64,000 nt of DNA from Adlercreutzia sp. ZJ304 (GCF_011039075.1 NZ_JAAKEG010000003.1:1-64000), one strand, 5' to 3'; counted from the stretch's first letter, positions 1 through 9,483 are shown. The notes: a model not told the origin generated them from the sequence alone. Translations and numbers: made by a program.

Positions 1-57
1 ACAAACAGGGTTCTCCAATTCTATTTTGATTCGTAATTGGCGTAATTTGGCATTATA

Positions 58-203
58 GACTGTGGAAAGTCGGAAGTTTTGACCATTTTTCGCCTAAAAA
101 GTGACGAATGTAACACACGGTCTGGTTTGATCAGAGTTCCACAACAGCACTTCTTCCCCCTTTGCGATGGATTGAGCATTACACACTTTTCTGTCTATAT
201 GCC
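58..203 (-). repeat. Dispersed intergenic repeat, copy A
   Basis: Two modules lie side by side. Positions 96-203 are the reverse complement of a 108-bp element seen again at 8915-9022 and 53968-54074; shared cores include GTTGTGGAACTCTGA and CCAGACCGTGTGTT. Positions 58-90 (GACTGTGGAAAGTCG to GACCATTTTT) match the right arm of the inverted repeat at 48274-48313. No ORF is carried. The rest of 1-263 shows no gene. The element's nature, MITE-like or a remnant insertion-sequence end, is inference. Confidence 0.8.
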
Positions 204-263
204 ACAATCGTGTATGCGACGTATGTAATGGTAAAAAACCTGATATTATGCAGATCGAAAAGA

Positions 264-290
264 ACAGGAGCCCGGAGGCTCCTGTGAGTT
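264..290 (-). terminator. Terminator after tRNA-Phe
   Basis: A perfect 9-bp stem, ACAGGAGCC and GGCTCCTGT around a 4-nt loop at 264-285, directly follows the 3' end of the tRNA on the minus strand. The transcript then runs into TCTTTTC. The position and the T-rich tail fit an intrinsic terminator. Confidence 0.7.
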
Positions 291-292
291 TC

Positions 293-368
293 TGGTGGTC
301 GGAGGGGGACTTGAACCCTCGGCACGCGGATTTTCAGTCCGCTGCTCTACCAACTGAGCTACCCGACC
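293..368 (-). tRNA. tRNA-Phe (GAA anticodon)
   Basis: Read on the minus strand, the 76-nt sequence folds as a standard cloverleaf. A 7-bp acceptor stem starts GGTCGGG. The D arm is AGCTCAGTTGGTAGAGC, the anticodon loop is CTGAAAA with anticodon GAA, and the T arm contains GGTTCAAGTCC. The discriminator base is A and the CCA end is encoded. GAA specifies phenylalanine. Confidence 0.95.
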
Positions 369-451
369 ATAAGCGAGGATATATTCTAAACGTTTAGCGC
401 GTACTGTGCAAATATTAATAAAGTGAAAGGCGTTGTAGCTTTCTGTGCGGC

Positions 452-940
452 TTAAAAGACCATTGCAATAATAGCGCCTATGGCTATTGCGGGTGCAAAA
501 GGCAGGGCTCCTTTGCCCTCGTCTTTCTGCGCAAAGGGGGTGTGGGGAATAATTAGGGCTAGCGGAATGCTTACAGCGCAAGCTATTAGCAGGCACAAAG
601 CGCTGCGTTGAAGCCCCAAATAAAGAGCACATGCGGCTAGCAGTTTTATGTCGCCTCCACCCATAGAGCTTTTGTTGGTTATAGCCTCGAATGCTAGCGT
701 AAACAGAAGTAAGCCGCCGCCAAATATCAGTGAGGCTGCAATGTTTGTGCTTAAGCTACAAATCGCATCCGGAAGGGAAATCTTGCATATTGCAATTTCG
801 ACAATTTCTCCTGCAAGCCAAACAGCACACATGGCTATAACTATCCAATTGGGAATTAATCTAGCTCGCAAGTCTGTTATGCATGCAGCAACAAGTAACA
901 CCACAAACGCTGCACTTGTAACAACTGCTAATACTTCCAT
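452..940 (-). CDS. Type IV prepilin peptidase (A24 family, short form)
   Basis: This 162-residue, strongly hydrophobic protein has several transmembrane segments. It carries the two aspartates expected of A24 aspartic peptidases: one in ITDLRARLIPN near residue 22, the other in the GGGD motif of SSMGGGDIKLL near residue 95. It lacks the N-terminal methyltransferase domain of PilD and so resembles the small CpaA/TadV peptidases that trim the leader of Flp/Tad pilins at the membrane. It starts 3 nt after the upstream radical SAM gene ends, suggesting co-transcription. No pilin or secretion genes are visible nearby, so its substrate is unknown. Confidence 0.8.
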   Translation of the reverse strand: MEVLAVVTSAAFVVLLVAACITDLRARLIPNWIVIAMCAVWLAGEIVEIAICKISLPDAICSLSTNIAASLIFGGGLLLFTLAFEAITNKSSMGGGDIKLLAACALYLGLQRSALCLLIACAVSIPLALIIPHTPFAQKDEGKGALPFAPAIAIGAIIAMVF

Positions 941-943
941 TCG

Positions 944-2353
944 TTAGTGCTGGCACCCGCCCGAGCCAAAAATAAGCTCGCGTTCTTCGCCGGTTAGCGC
1001 CTCTCTTGCTTGGTCGCGTAAATTGTTCACGCCGATAAAGAATTGGCGCATCATAACCACAACTAGGTAACGCCCGCGGGCGGTTAGCGTAAGTTCTTCG
1101 GAGTTGTCGGTGGCGAAAGCACCGTTTAAGCGCATGAACGCCATTTCTACCGGTAGCCCTTGTTCGACCGACATGCCGAAATCGCGCTTGAAACTGCGCT
1201 TATCAAGCCGCAGACCAAACAGCTGCATCATAAAGCGATAGCGCATGCGGTCGCGTAAGCTAAAGCGAGTGGCACCCATCATAGACATGACACCGCGCTC
1301 TATTGCTGCGTTGTAATCAATTATGCTGAAAGTGTTTACATAAAGTGTGTCGCCTAGGTAAGTAATGCCGCCCGACCCAATAGCTGGGTACTCTTCGAAA
1401 TCTACTACATATTCGTCAATCATGTAAGAATTTGACGTATTGTCGTGCGACTTAGTGCTAGTGTTAGCGTTGGCTTTGGCGCGGGCAGCTTTTCTGCGGT
1501 TGAACGTCCATGCCGAGCCAAACTCGAACAGCCCACGTTCTCCGTGCGGTCCTGCTGTGTCCATGTCAATGCCGGGAATTTCCCCTGTTAGCAATTCGCA
1601 AATGATTTCATAAAAGCGCTTTTCGCGTGAATAATCTACGCGCCCAACAGTGCGTGCCATCGATTTTTGCACGCTAGGGCTAGCCATTAGCGGGTAGAAA
1701 GTTGTTTGGCTGGCTCCCGATTCTATAACGCGCTCTATGTCGTTTATTAGTATGTCTTCAGTTTGCGCTGGGAAGTTGAAAATCATATCCGCGTTCATTG
1801 ACACAAAATATGGACTAGCTTCGCCAATACGCTCTAGAATTTCGCGACCACTACCGTATTTTTCGTAGCGATCCATCTGCTTAAGCAGCCCGTCGTCGAA
1901 ACTTTGCACACCGACGCTTAGGCGCTGCACCCGTCCGTGCAGCTTTTCCAAATAGCTGGGAATAAGGTGGTTCGGGTTTGTTTCGCTAGATACTTCTTTG
2001 ATGCTGGGAAAAACATCGCGTGCTTGGTCGATGGTTTCGCACAATTCGTCAATCAAAATTGTGGGAGTGCCGCCGCCTATATATACGCTTTCAAAATCGT
2101 AACCCAAGTCGCGCAGCATAAGCATTTCCTTGCGCATGTTTTGGAAATATTGGCGTGCTTTGTCTTCGCGAAATGGGAAGCGATTAAAACTGCAATATGG
2201 GCAAAGGCGCTCGCAGAATGGCACATGCATATAAAGCATGTAAGGTTGTCCCGGTTTTGGCGCGGGCATGCGCACATCGTTTGTGGGCGCCAGTTTTAGA
2301 TATTGCTTCGTGCAGCCTCGTACAACTGTGGATAACATTCGCTCAGACAGCAT
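944..2353 (-). CDS. HemN-like radical SAM protein (coproporphyrinogen oxidase family)
   Basis: The protein has about 469 residues. Near its N-terminus the sequence HVPFCERLCPYCSF gives the CxxxCxxC motif that binds the radical-SAM [4Fe-4S] cluster, followed by the SAM-contact motif YIGGGTPT. The overall plan is that of the HemN/HemW/HutW superfamily. True HemN makes protoporphyrinogen, while HemW and HutW relatives handle haem, so the exact reaction cannot be read from sequence. I start at the ATG at 2353, which has a GGGAG site just upstream and lies 3 nt after purD. A longer reading would overlap purD by 28 codons. Confidence 0.75.
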   Translation of the reverse strand: MLSERMLSTVVRGCTKQYLKLAPTNDVRMPAPKPGQPYMLYMHVPFCERLCPYCSFNRFPFREDKARQYFQNMRKEMLMLRDLGYDFESVYIGGGTPTILIDELCETIDQARDVFPSIKEVSSETNPNHLIPSYLEKLHGRVQRLSVGVQSFDDGLLKQMDRYEKYGSGREILERIGEASPYFVSMNADMIFNFPAQTEDILINDIERVIESGASQTTFYPLMASPSVQKSMARTVGRVDYSREKRFYEIICELLTGEIPGIDMDTAGPHGERGLFEFGSAWTFNRRKAARAKANANTSTKSHDNTSNSYMIDEYVVDFEEYPAIGSGGITYLGDTLYVNTFSIIDYNAAIERGVMSMMGATRFSLRDRMRYRFMMQLFGLRLDKRSFKRDFGMSVEQGLPVEMAFMRLNGAFATDNSEELTLTARGRYLVVVMMRQFFIGVNNLRDQAREALTGEERELIFGSGGCQH

Positions 2354-2355
2354 AT

Positions 2356-3630
2356 TTACTCCCAAGCAGATCTGCCCTGAAGCGCCTTTTTGCCTATATC
2401 GTGGCGCAGTTGCTTTCCTTGGAACGAGATTAACTCGCATGCTTCGTAGGCTTTTTCGCGCGCCTGTTCAAATGTGGCGCCTTTGCCCACAACGGTTAGT
2501 ACTCTGCCGCCGGCTGTAACAAGTTCATCGTCGGCATTTCGCGCGGTTCCTGCATGATAGACCGTAACATCTGGAAGCGCTTCGGCTTCTTCTATGCCTA
2601 AGATGACATGACCTTTTTCGTAAGCACCGGGGTAGCCTTCGCTGGCTAGCACTACGCCAACCGCCCAGTCGTCAGACCATTCCAGTTTTATATCTTCGGC
2701 GCGCCCTTCGGCAACAGCCAACATAATTTCAGCCAAGTCGCTCTTTAGTCTTGGAAGCACAACCTGAGTTTCCGGATCGCCAAAACGAACGTTGAATTCA
2801 ACAATTTTCGGACCCTCTTCAGTTAGCATGAAACCACCGTACAGCGTGCCGCGGTAATCTTCGCCAGCTGCTGCTGCGGCGGTTTGCATTATGGCTTCCA
2901 TCTTGGACATTTCTGCATCGGTAACAATTGGCACTGGCGAATATACGCCCATGCCGCCCGTGTTCGGACCGGTATCGCCATCGTAGGCGCGCTTGTGGTC
3001 TTGCGATGGTGCCATTGGGAAACTTTGTCCACCAGTAACGAAAGAAAGCATACTGCATTCAGGACCGCGCATGCACTCTTCTATAACAACGCTGCTTCCG
3101 GCATCTCCAAATGCTCCATCAAAGCATGCGCGCACAGCGTCTTCGGCATCTTCTAGCGTTTCGGCTACTACTACGCCTTTGCCCGCTGCTAGTCCGTCGG
3201 CTTTCACCACAATGGGGGCACCTTTTTCGCGAACATATTCAAGTGCTGGTGCTGCCGACGTAAACGCAGCATAAGCTGCTGTGGGGATGTTGTTTTTAGC
3301 CATGAATTCCTTGGCGAAGTTTTTCGAGCCTTCAAGCTGGGCTCCTGCGGCACCGGGACCAAATACTGCAATTCCTGCTTCGCGCAACGCATCGGCTACG
3401 CCTGCTACTAGTGGTGCTTCTGGTCCTATAACTACCAAACGTATATTGTTGGATTTCGCAAATTCCAGAACAGCTGCTGCATCCATCGGATCGACGGCTA
3501 CATTTTGCGCCACATTGCTTGTACCGCCGTTACCCGGTGCCACAAATAAAGAGTCAGTCATGCTCGATTCGTTAAGCGCTCGTGTTATTGCGTGCTCTCG
3601 CGCTCCGCTTCCTAGAACTAGGATATTCAT
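2356..3630 (-). CDS. purD: Phosphoribosylamine-glycine ligase
   Basis: This 424-residue protein is full length for GAR synthetase, the cytosolic enzyme that joins glycine to phosphoribosylamine with ATP in purine synthesis. The N-terminus [15 protein letters not shown] is the family signature. An ATP-grasp core follows ([12 protein letters not shown] near residue 145) and the hallmark [14 protein letters not shown] lies near residue 290. It is followed at once by the radical SAM gene. purA lies 70 nt upstream on the same strand, so the two purine genes may share a transcript. Confidence 0.95.
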   Translation of the reverse strand: MNILVLGSGAREHAITRALNESSMTDSLFVAPGNGGTSNVAQNVAVDPMDAAAVLEFAKSNNIRLVVIGPEAPLVAGVADALREAGIAVFGPGAAGAQLEGSKNFAKEFMAKNNIPTAAYAAFTSAAPALEYVREKGAPIVVKADGLAAGKGVVVAETLEDAEDAVRACFDGAFGDAGSSVVIEECMRGPECSMLSFVTGGQSFPMAPSQDHKRAYDGDTGPNTGGMGVYSPVPIVTDAEMSKMEAIMQTAAAAAGEDYRGTLYGGFMLTEEGPKIVEFNVRFGDPETQVVLPRLKSDLAEIMLAVAEGRAEDIKLEWSDDWAVGVVLASEGYPGAYEKGHVILGIEEAEALPDVTVYHAGTARNADDELVTAGGRVLTVVGKGATFEQAREKAYEACELISFQGKQLRHDIGKKALQGRSAWE

Positions 3631-3700
3631 GTTAAAGCCTCTTCCATGTACTATTAAACACTTGCGGGTTGAATTCCGCTTTTGCTTAGCTTAAGTTCGC

Positions 3701-5020
3701 TTAGCTTTGCCAATCTTCGCGAATTATTGTCTGGTCGCGATCGGGACCTACGCTAACTATGCTCATAGGAACGCCGCCAAGTTCTTCTAGGTATTCAATG
3801 TAGCGGCGAGTGTTTACGGGCAAATCTTCGTACTTGCGCACGTCCGAAATGTCTTGGTCTTTCCAGCCCGGCAATTCCTCATAAACCGGTTTAGCGTGGA
3901 ATAGAACCGATTGCTGCATGGGGAAGTAGTCGTATTCTTTGCCGTCGCATTCGTAGGCTACGCATACCTTAATGGTGTCGAATGCCGACAACACATCTAG
4001 TTTGGTAAGCGCTACGTTCGTAAGACCATTTACTTGGGCGGCATAGCGCGCTATAACTGCATCGAACCAACCGCAGCGGCGTTTGCGCCCGGTGGTTACG
4101 CCAAATTCGTGCCCTTCTTTGCAGAGCAATTCGCCATCTATTGCATCTTGACCTGTGCCACCGTCTTCGGGGAACTTCAGTTCTGTAGGGAAGGGGCCTC
4201 CACCTACGCGAGTAACGTATGCTTTCTGAATGCCCAGCACGCGGTCTATTTCCTTCGGACCAACGCCAGCGCCTGTGCAGGCACCGCCAGCTACGCAGCT
4301 AGAAGATGTTACATATGGGTATGTGCCATGATCTATATCAAGCATGGTGCCCTGCGCACCTTCGAACAGGATGTTTTTGCCATTGCGCAGTGCCTTGCTT
4401 AAAAGCTGCGCTGTTTCCCATACGTGGTCGCGCAAAATATGAGCGTAGGGCAGGTATTCTTCGCATATTTCAGCAACGGTATAAGTTTGCAGACCATATA
4501 TTTTTTGCAGAATAGGATTCTTTTGCGCCAGCGCGGTTTCCACTTTTAGACGGAAAATCTTTTCGTCAAGCAGGTCTTGCATACGAATGCCGCGACGTGC
4601 CGCTTTATCCTGATAGCATGGTCCTATGCCGCGCTTTGTGGTGCCTATTTCGTGTGCGCCTAAACGCTTTTCTTCGGCGCCATCAAGCACTTTGTGATAC
4701 GGCATTATTAGATGCGCGTCGCAGCTTATGCGCAAACGTTCGCAGCTTATTCCTTCGCTTTCGAGAAGTGCCATTTCTTTTACCAGCACACCCGGGTCTA
4801 CTATAACGCCGTTGCCTATTACGGGTACTGCATGTTCATACATTACACCCGATGGCATTAAGTGAAGCGCCAGTTTCGTGTCGCCATGAATAACCGTATG
4901 ACCTGCATTGTTGCCGCCTTGGAATCGCACTACATAATCGTAGTCGCTGGCAATTAGGTCGGTTATCTTGCCTTTTCCTTCATCGCCCCATTGTGTTCCC
5001 ACAAGCACTGTCGATGGCAT
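3701..5020 (-). CDS. purA: Adenylosuccinate synthetase
   Basis: At 439 residues the length is typical. The enzyme uses GTP to condense IMP with aspartate, the first committed step to AMP. Visible signatures are GTQWGDEGKGKITD at residues 8-21 (GTP loop), NNAGHTV near residue 40, GTTKRGIGP near residue 130 and FEGAQGTMLDIDHGTYPYVT. The C-terminus has the family's VSVGPDRDQTI. It lies between a small membrane protein gene and purD, all on the minus strand. Confidence 0.96.
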   Translation of the reverse strand: MPSTVLVGTQWGDEGKGKITDLIASDYDYVVRFQGGNNAGHTVIHGDTKLALHLMPSGVMYEHAVPVIGNGVIVDPGVLVKEMALLESEGISCERLRISCDAHLIMPYHKVLDGAEEKRLGAHEIGTTKRGIGPCYQDKAARRGIRMQDLLDEKIFRLKVETALAQKNPILQKIYGLQTYTVAEICEEYLPYAHILRDHVWETAQLLSKALRNGKNILFEGAQGTMLDIDHGTYPYVTSSSCVAGGACTGAGVGPKEIDRVLGIQKAYVTRVGGGPFPTELKFPEDGGTGQDAIDGELLCKEGHEFGVTTGRKRRCGWFDAVIARYAAQVNGLTNVALTKLDVLSAFDTIKVCVAYECDGKEYDYFPMQQSVLFHAKPVYEELPGWKDQDISDVRKYEDLPVNTRRYIEYLEELGGVPMSIVSVGPDRDQTIIREDWQS

Positions 5021-5047
5021 CTGATGTCCTTTCGCAGATGGATAAGG

Positions 5048-5389
5048 TTACTTGTTAATTCTAGCTTTGAATGGCGGATTGAAAAGTAGCACAACTACAG
5101 CAAGCGCCAGAATAAGGCCGAAGGCTACTAACACCACCCCAAGTGCGGTGTAAGCCAAGCTGCCGGTAACGCGGCTTTCCATGAAAACAGGAACGCCTAT
5201 TAAAAGTAGAAGTGCGCATAAAAATGTAGACACAGCAATTTTGACGTAGTAATGAATGCGATAGGCTTTTTCGTCGTTTGCGACCGATGCGCTAAGTGCG
5301 TTCGGCGTGTCGGGCGCACTAGATGCGTTTTCTGTTTGCGCTACATTTTCCGCAGATTCAGAAAGCTCTTTTTGTTTTTTCTTACCCAT
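5048..5389 (-). CDS. Small two-TM membrane protein of unknown function
   Basis: This 113-residue protein has a charged, Ser/Ala/Asn-rich cytoplasmic N-terminus of about 45 residues (MGKKKQKELSES). Two hydrophobic segments follow, VKIAVSTFLCALLLLIGVPVF and a second from about residue 78 to 104, then a short basic end, FKARINK. I do not recognise a family. It sits between dnaB and purA with short gaps, in the same direction, so it is probably co-transcribed with them. Confidence 0.7.
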   Translation of the reverse strand: MGKKKQKELSESAENVAQTENASSAPDTPNALSASVANDEKAYRIHYYVKIAVSTFLCALLLLIGVPVFMESRVTGSLAYTALGVVLVAFGLILALAVVVLLFNPPFKARINK

Positions 5390-5403
5390 AATTGTTTCCG
5401 TTT

Positions 5404-6816
5404 TTATAAGCGCGATTCGTCGAAGAAGTCGCCAAATTTGGTGAACTCGGGGTTGAATGCTAGCGTTATGTCGCGTGTGGGACCGTTGCGATGTTTTGCA
5501 ACAATAAGTTCGGCGGTTCCTAAATCTGGTCTACCGTTTTCTTCGGCTTCCATTTCGTCCATAGAGCGGTCGATGAACATAACAATGTCAGCATCTTGTT
5601 CGATAGAGCCGGATTCGCGTAAGTCTGCTAGCATTGGGCGCTTTTTGCCACGCATTTCTACTGCGCGATTTAGCTGTGAAAGCGCTAAAACAGGCATGTT
5701 CATTTCTTTAGCCATAATTTTTAAGCCGCGAGAAATTTCACCAACTTCTACTGCGCGATTACCGTCGCGCCTGACTTGAGGTGGCTGCATTAGCTGTAAG
5801 TAGTCAACTATTATCATGCCTTTTTTATCGGTGCCTATAATGTGACGCAATTCGCGGCGTGCTTTTGCGCGAGCTTCCATGATGGACAAGCCCGGTGTGT
5901 CGTCAATAAACATATCAAGGTTCAGCAACGTGTTAGAAGCGTCGGCGATGGCACCCCAGTCGCCTTCGCTAACTTTACCGCTGCGAATGCGTGACAAGCT
6001 TACACGTGCTTCCGAGCAAAGAATACGCTGGGTTAGCTGCCCTGAGCTCATTTCTAGCGAGAAAAATGCAACTGACGTGCCAAGTTTTGCTGCATTTACG
6101 GCAATATTAAGTGCGAATGAAGTTTTGCCTACGCCGGGGCGTGCAGCTAGAATTGCCAAATCGCCGCCGCGAAGACCATTGAATAGCGCGTCTACATCGG
6201 TAAACCCTGTAGGAACGCCCACCATGTTATTTCCGCGTTGAGAAAGTTGAGTAATTTCCTCGAATGCCTCATTAATAAGTATGTCCATCTTCTGGAAACT
6301 GGACGAAACGCGCTTTTCAGTAACATTGAATAGCGCATGTTCGGCTTCTTCGACAACTTCATTTAAGTCTTCGGGGGCATTGTATGCTAGAGCGTTTATT
6401 TCGGCGGCTGCGCGAATAAGTTCGCGTTGAATAGCTGTGCGCTTCACAATTTGTACGTGGCGCTGCCAGTTAGTCAGGGCGAAAGTATTTGCGTTTAGGT
6501 CAGCAAGATAAATGCGACCTCCTGCAGCTTCAAGCTGACCTTTTGCGTTCAGCTTGTCGGCAAGAGATATGGGGTCAGGAGAAATTCCGTCGCGCACCAT
6601 TTCGAAAATAGAATCGAAAATTATACGGTGCGAAGCTCGGAAAAAGTTTTCTGATTTAAGCGAGATGGCTATTTCGTCAGCTACATTTCCATTTAATATA
6701 CATGCTGCTAAAACAGCCTGTTCTGCTTCTATATCGTTGGGTAGCTGTGCATGTTTTCCAGACGACTCCAATAAGGGAATCGTCTGGAAATTGTCAGTGT
6801 TCTTAGATGTGGGCAC
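5404..6816 (-). CDS. dnaB: Replicative DNA helicase
   Basis: This 470-residue protein is full length for the hexameric DnaB helicase that unwinds the replication fork. The N-terminal primase-interacting domain starts at DIEAEQAVLAACILNG. The RecA-like C-domain has Walker A AARPGVGKTSFALN near residue 230, the DnaB motif FFSLEMSSGQL, Walker B IIVDYLQLM near residue 335, and LALSQLNRAVE. No intein is present. Its start is directly behind the rplI stop, an arrangement common in Gram-positive bacteria. Confidence 0.96.
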   Translation of the reverse strand: MPTSKNTDNFQTIPLLESSGKHAQLPNDIEAEQAVLAACILNGNVADEIAISLKSENFFRASHRIIFDSIFEMVRDGISPDPISLADKLNAKGQLEAAGGRIYLADLNANTFALTNWQRHVQIVKRTAIQRELIRAAAEINALAYNAPEDLNEVVEEAEHALFNVTEKRVSSSFQKMDILINEAFEEITQLSQRGNNMVGVPTGFTDVDALFNGLRGGDLAILAARPGVGKTSFALNIAVNAAKLGTSVAFFSLEMSSGQLTQRILCSEARVSLSRIRSGKVSEGDWGAIADASNTLLNLDMFIDDTPGLSIMEARAKARRELRHIIGTDKKGMIIVDYLQLMQPPQVRRDGNRAVEVGEISRGLKIMAKEMNMPVLALSQLNRAVEMRGKKRPMLADLRESGSIEQDADIVMFIDRSMDEMEAEENGRPDLGTAELIVAKHRNGPTRDITLAFNPEFTKFGDFFDESRL

Positions 6817-7404
6817 CTATTCTGCCGTTTCTTCGACTGGTGCTTCCTCGGTTGCGGTAGCTTCAGCGGTTTTGGCTTCTTCTGTAGGTGCTTCGACAGC
6901 TGCGTCTGTTTCGGCAGCAGCATCGCTAGCTGTAGGCTCAGGCTCGGTGTCAACTTCGGTGTCGGCAGCCACGCTTACATTCACGGTAGCCTTGATGGTG
7001 CGGTAAACATTCACCGACACAGGGAAAACACCGGTAGTTTTGATAGGCTTACCCAGTTCGATGCGACGACGATCTACCTCAATGCCCAAAGATTCTTTAA
7101 TAGCATCGGCAATCATAGGAGCTGTTACAGAACCAAACAGCTGCCCTTCGTCGCCAACCTGAACTTTAACTTTAACGGTGGCACCGTCTAGTTTCTTTAC
7201 CAGCGCCTCAGCGTCAGCTACGCGAACTTCTTCGCGCTTTTCGATATTCTTGCGACGCTGTTCTAGCTGCTTTAGATTGCCCGGGGTAGCTTTTACGGCG
7301 TAACCCTGACGCAGCAGATAGTTGTTCGCGAAACCGCGTGCGACTTCAATAACGTCACCTTCGCCACCACGTCCGCGTACTTCCTTTAGCAATATAACCT
7401 GCAT
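6817..7404 (-). CDS. rplI: 50S ribosomal protein L9, with acidic C-terminal tail
   Basis: The first 150 or so residues are bL9: MQVILLKEVRGRGGEGDVIEV, with the N-domain signature GFANNYLLRQGYA. The family is usually about 150 residues and this one has 195. The extra 45 or so are a low-complexity Ala/Glu/Thr tail (TEEAKTAEATATEEAPVE), probably disordered. The gene is in the order rpsF-ssb-rpsR-rplI-dnaB and its start has an AGGAG site just upstream. Confidence 0.95.
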   Translation of the reverse strand: MQVILLKEVRGRGGEGDVIEVARGFANNYLLRQGYAVKATPGNLKQLEQRRKNIEKREEVRVADAEALVKKLDGATVKVKVQVGDEGQLFGSVTAPMIADAIKESLGIEVDRRRIELGKPIKTTGVFPVSVNVYRTIKATVNVSVAADTEVDTEPEPTASDAAAETDAAVEAPTEEAKTAEATATEEAPVEETAE

Positions 7405-7413
7405 GGCGTTCTC

Positions 7414-7677
7414 CTATCTGTTACGACGGCGATCGCCGCGTCCGCTAATTGCGGGCACCGAATAGGGAACAAGCGCCATAATGCGTGCACGCTTGACGGC
7501 TTGCGCCAAGTCGCGCTGATGTTGGTTACATGCACCTGTTACACGGCGAGGTTTTATCTTGCCGCGGTCGGTTGTATATTTGCGCAGCATTTGAGTGTCT
7601 TTGTAGTCGACATATTCCACGCCGTCTTTGCAGAATTGGCACTGCTTGCGACGAGGCTGCTTAGCGTAATCGGCCAT
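7414..7677 (-). CDS. rpsR: 30S ribosomal protein S18
   Basis: The 87 residues match bS18 of the small subunit platform: a four-cysteine-type N-terminal segment ([10 protein letters not shown]), then the conserved core [16 protein letters not shown] and [20 protein letters not shown]. The order relative to ssb and rplI is the usual one. Confidence 0.96.
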   Translation of the reverse strand: MADYAKQPRRKQCQFCKDGVEYVDYKDTQMLRKYTTDRGKIKPRRVTGACNQHQRDLAQAVKRARIMALVPYSVPAISGRGDRRRNR

Positions 7678-7699
7678 ATTAACCTCTTTATCTTCTTTC

Positions 7700-8143
7700 T
7701 TAGAATGGAATGTCTTCGTCGTAAACTGAAGTGTTTGTATCTACAACAGGCATCGCCGGTGCGCTGTATGCGGAAGCGTTATTGTTGTATCCACCTTGGT
7801 TGTCGTTGTTGTTATTACGACTTTGCATAAATTCCAAGTCGTCAACTATAACTTCAATCTTGCTACGCTTTTGACCGTCGCGTTCCCACTGGCTCCAGCG
7901 CAGTTTGCCTTCAATGGCAACTTTCGTGCCTTTTGATAGGAATCGGGATACGCTTTGGGCACGCGTGCCAAACATCGTACAGTCGATAAAGTTGGCGTAG
8001 TCTTCCCATTCGCCGGTTTGATTATTCTTGCGGCGATCGTTTACGGCTACACCCATCGACATAACGGGCATGCCCGACTGTGTTGTGCGCACTTCTGGGT
8101 CGCGTGTAAGGTTTCCGCTTATAACTACACGGTTGATGCTCAT
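7700..8143 (-). CDS. ssb: Single-stranded DNA-binding protein
   Basis: The 147-residue protein starts [19 protein letters not shown] and has the OB fold of SSB over about 110 residues. A Asn/Gly-rich linker follows ([13 protein letters not shown]). It ends in the acidic tip DEDIPF, which in SSBs recruits replication and repair partners. Its place between rpsF and rpsR is the standard one. Confidence 0.96.
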   Translation of the reverse strand: MSINRVVISGNLTRDPEVRTTQSGMPVMSMGVAVNDRRKNNQTGEWEDYANFIDCTMFGTRAQSVSRFLSKGTKVAIEGKLRWSQWERDGQKRSKIEVIVDDLEFMQSRNNNNDNQGGYNNNASAYSAPAMPVVDTNTSVYDEDIPF

Positions 8144-8169
8144 TGTCTACCTCTTTCGTTCACGATTCG

Positions 8170-8463
8170 CTAGTCGCGGTCGGGGCGGTTCACGATTATG
8201 TGACGCTCTACCGCATCGTTAATGCGCAGTACGCGATCAAGCTCTGCAATGCTTTGTGGATCGGCGTGAAAATCGACAAGGGTGTAGTCGGCATCGGCTA
8301 AACCGTTTACCTCATAGGCAAGTTTGCGCTTGCCCCACTCGTCAACATTGTCGACAGTGCCCTTTCCTTCAGTGACAGCAGTCTCGATACGCTTCATAAC
8401 ACCCGCACGAGATTCGTCATCGATAGTAGGAGCGACAAAAAACAGCAGTTCATAAGCCTTCAT
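8170..8463 (-). CDS. rpsF: 30S ribosomal protein S6
   Basis: The 97-residue protein matches bS6: MKAYELLFFVAPTIDDE, then GKRKLAYEVNGLADADYTLVDF and DRVLRINDAVERHIIV. A strong GAGGAGGTGA ribosome binding site precedes the ATG. It is the first gene of the minus-strand rpsF-ssb-rpsR-rplI-dnaB block, so the promoter for that block should lie in 8464-8700. Confidence 0.96.
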   Translation of the reverse strand: MKAYELLFFVAPTIDDESRAGVMKRIETAVTEGKGTVDNVDEWGKRKLAYEVNGLADADYTLVDFHADPQSIAELDRVLRINDAVERHIIVNRPDRD

Positions 8464-8914
8464 CAGCTCACCTCCTCTGGTCTAAACGGCCCTGTATAGG
8501 TGTATATTTCTTCACAGGGCAGGACAACTTGTCTATTGTAGCAGAAGACCTAACTGTGTATTATGTTTTTTCTTCTCGTCAAATTTCTTCACTTTCTATC
8601 CAAATCGGCAGAGTTGCAAGCTGGGATAAGAGCGACCCAGCTTGCGTGTCTGTGCTGCTAGGCTCGATCTCGGTCGGTTCTTATGATTATAGTCTTCTAG
8701 TGAATGGCACCGATTTCGAGCCGTGTTTTCACTATAGATAGCAAATCTTACGCCGGCGTATCAGAAATGCGATATCTGTTAACACGCCAGTTCTATCGCT
8801 TTTGTATCTTTTGCAAACTCAATATCGTTACGAATTCGCTTATTTGCGACATTTTTATTGTTCAAACCTTGCAAGTTTCTAGCAAAAACCTTGCATAAAT
8901 CTACTGCGGGTTTT
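8464..8914. other. Gene-free spacer upstream of rpsF
   Basis: No convincing ORF on either strand. On the minus strand TACAAT (8535-8540) could be a -10 hexamer for the rpsF operon, but I see no good -35 partner. The rest looks like ordinary or decayed intergenic sequence. Confidence 0.4.
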
Positions 8915-9022
8915 GGCATATAGGCAGAAAAGTGTGTCTGTTTTAGTCGATTACATATGGATAGGGCGTGCTGTTGTGGAACTCTGACCAAACCAGACCG
9001 TGTGTTGCCTTCGTCACTTTTT
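8915..9022 (+). repeat. Dispersed intergenic repeat, copy B
   Basis: From GGCATATAGGCAGAAAAGTG to the T-run after CTTCGTCAC, this 108-bp stretch closely matches copies at 96-203 (inverted) and 53968-54074 (direct). The best-conserved part is GTGCTGTTGTGGAACTCTGA with CCAAACCAGACCGTGTGTTG. It lies about 50 bp from a broken transposase gene, which may or may not be related. Confidence 0.8.
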
Positions 9023-9067
9023 CTAACTTTTTTGAACTAGTATGCGGATAAGTTGAATCGTAATCTA

Positions 9068-9242
9068 GCGTCAAGGTGTTGAGAGTTTACCCAAAAGCCA
9101 TCCGACAAACACTTTAAGCCATCTTGCGGTGGTGTACGCTAGAGCCTCCGCATAAGCTACATCTCCACCTCTGCTTTCCTGCTTTTGTAAATCCTTTTTT
9201 CTTCATCTTGCCGCCGCAGATTGCACATTTTCTAGTAAACAC
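9068..9242 (-). pseudogene. Transposase N-terminal remnant (zinc ribbon, frameshifted)
   Basis: Minus-strand translation from a GTG at 9242 gives VFTRKCAICGGKMKKKGF, continuing TKAGKQRWRCSLCGGSS. This is the two-CxxC zinc ribbon found at the N-terminus of IS256/IS1249-like transposases. The frame stops at 9114-9116. A +1 frame carries on with LKVFVGWLLGKLSTP before stopping near 9071, so the gene is frameshifted and truncated; no catalytic domain remains. Family placement rests on the zinc ribbon and the GWLLGK stretch and is tentative. Confidence 0.6.
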
Positions 9243-9483
9243 CGCTCACACCTGTTCATAACTGACTTTTTCTTGGAAAAAGCTCGCCTGAGCAGGCATG
9301 TCAAGTGAGAATTAGGCGCACTTTTTGCCTATATGCCCGGTTTTTGCTGCAACTGCCGACATAGCAGAATATAAAAAATTATGTGTACCACAAATAGTAC
9401 ATATGCAAAAAATATAAGAGGTAAATTTTATTAAGGATTGTCGTGCTGTATATGGATTGGAGTTTTGTGGCTATTTGTATAGA

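Noticed and set aside
246-632. Minus-strand ORF of 128 codons over the tRNA and the prepilin peptidase 3' end
   Set aside because: It runs through tRNA-Phe and overlaps a clear gene in another frame.
9300-9345. Possible fourth copy of the 108-bp repeat
   Set aside because: Only about 20 bp (CACTTTTTGCCTATATGCC) resembles one end; the conserved core is missing.
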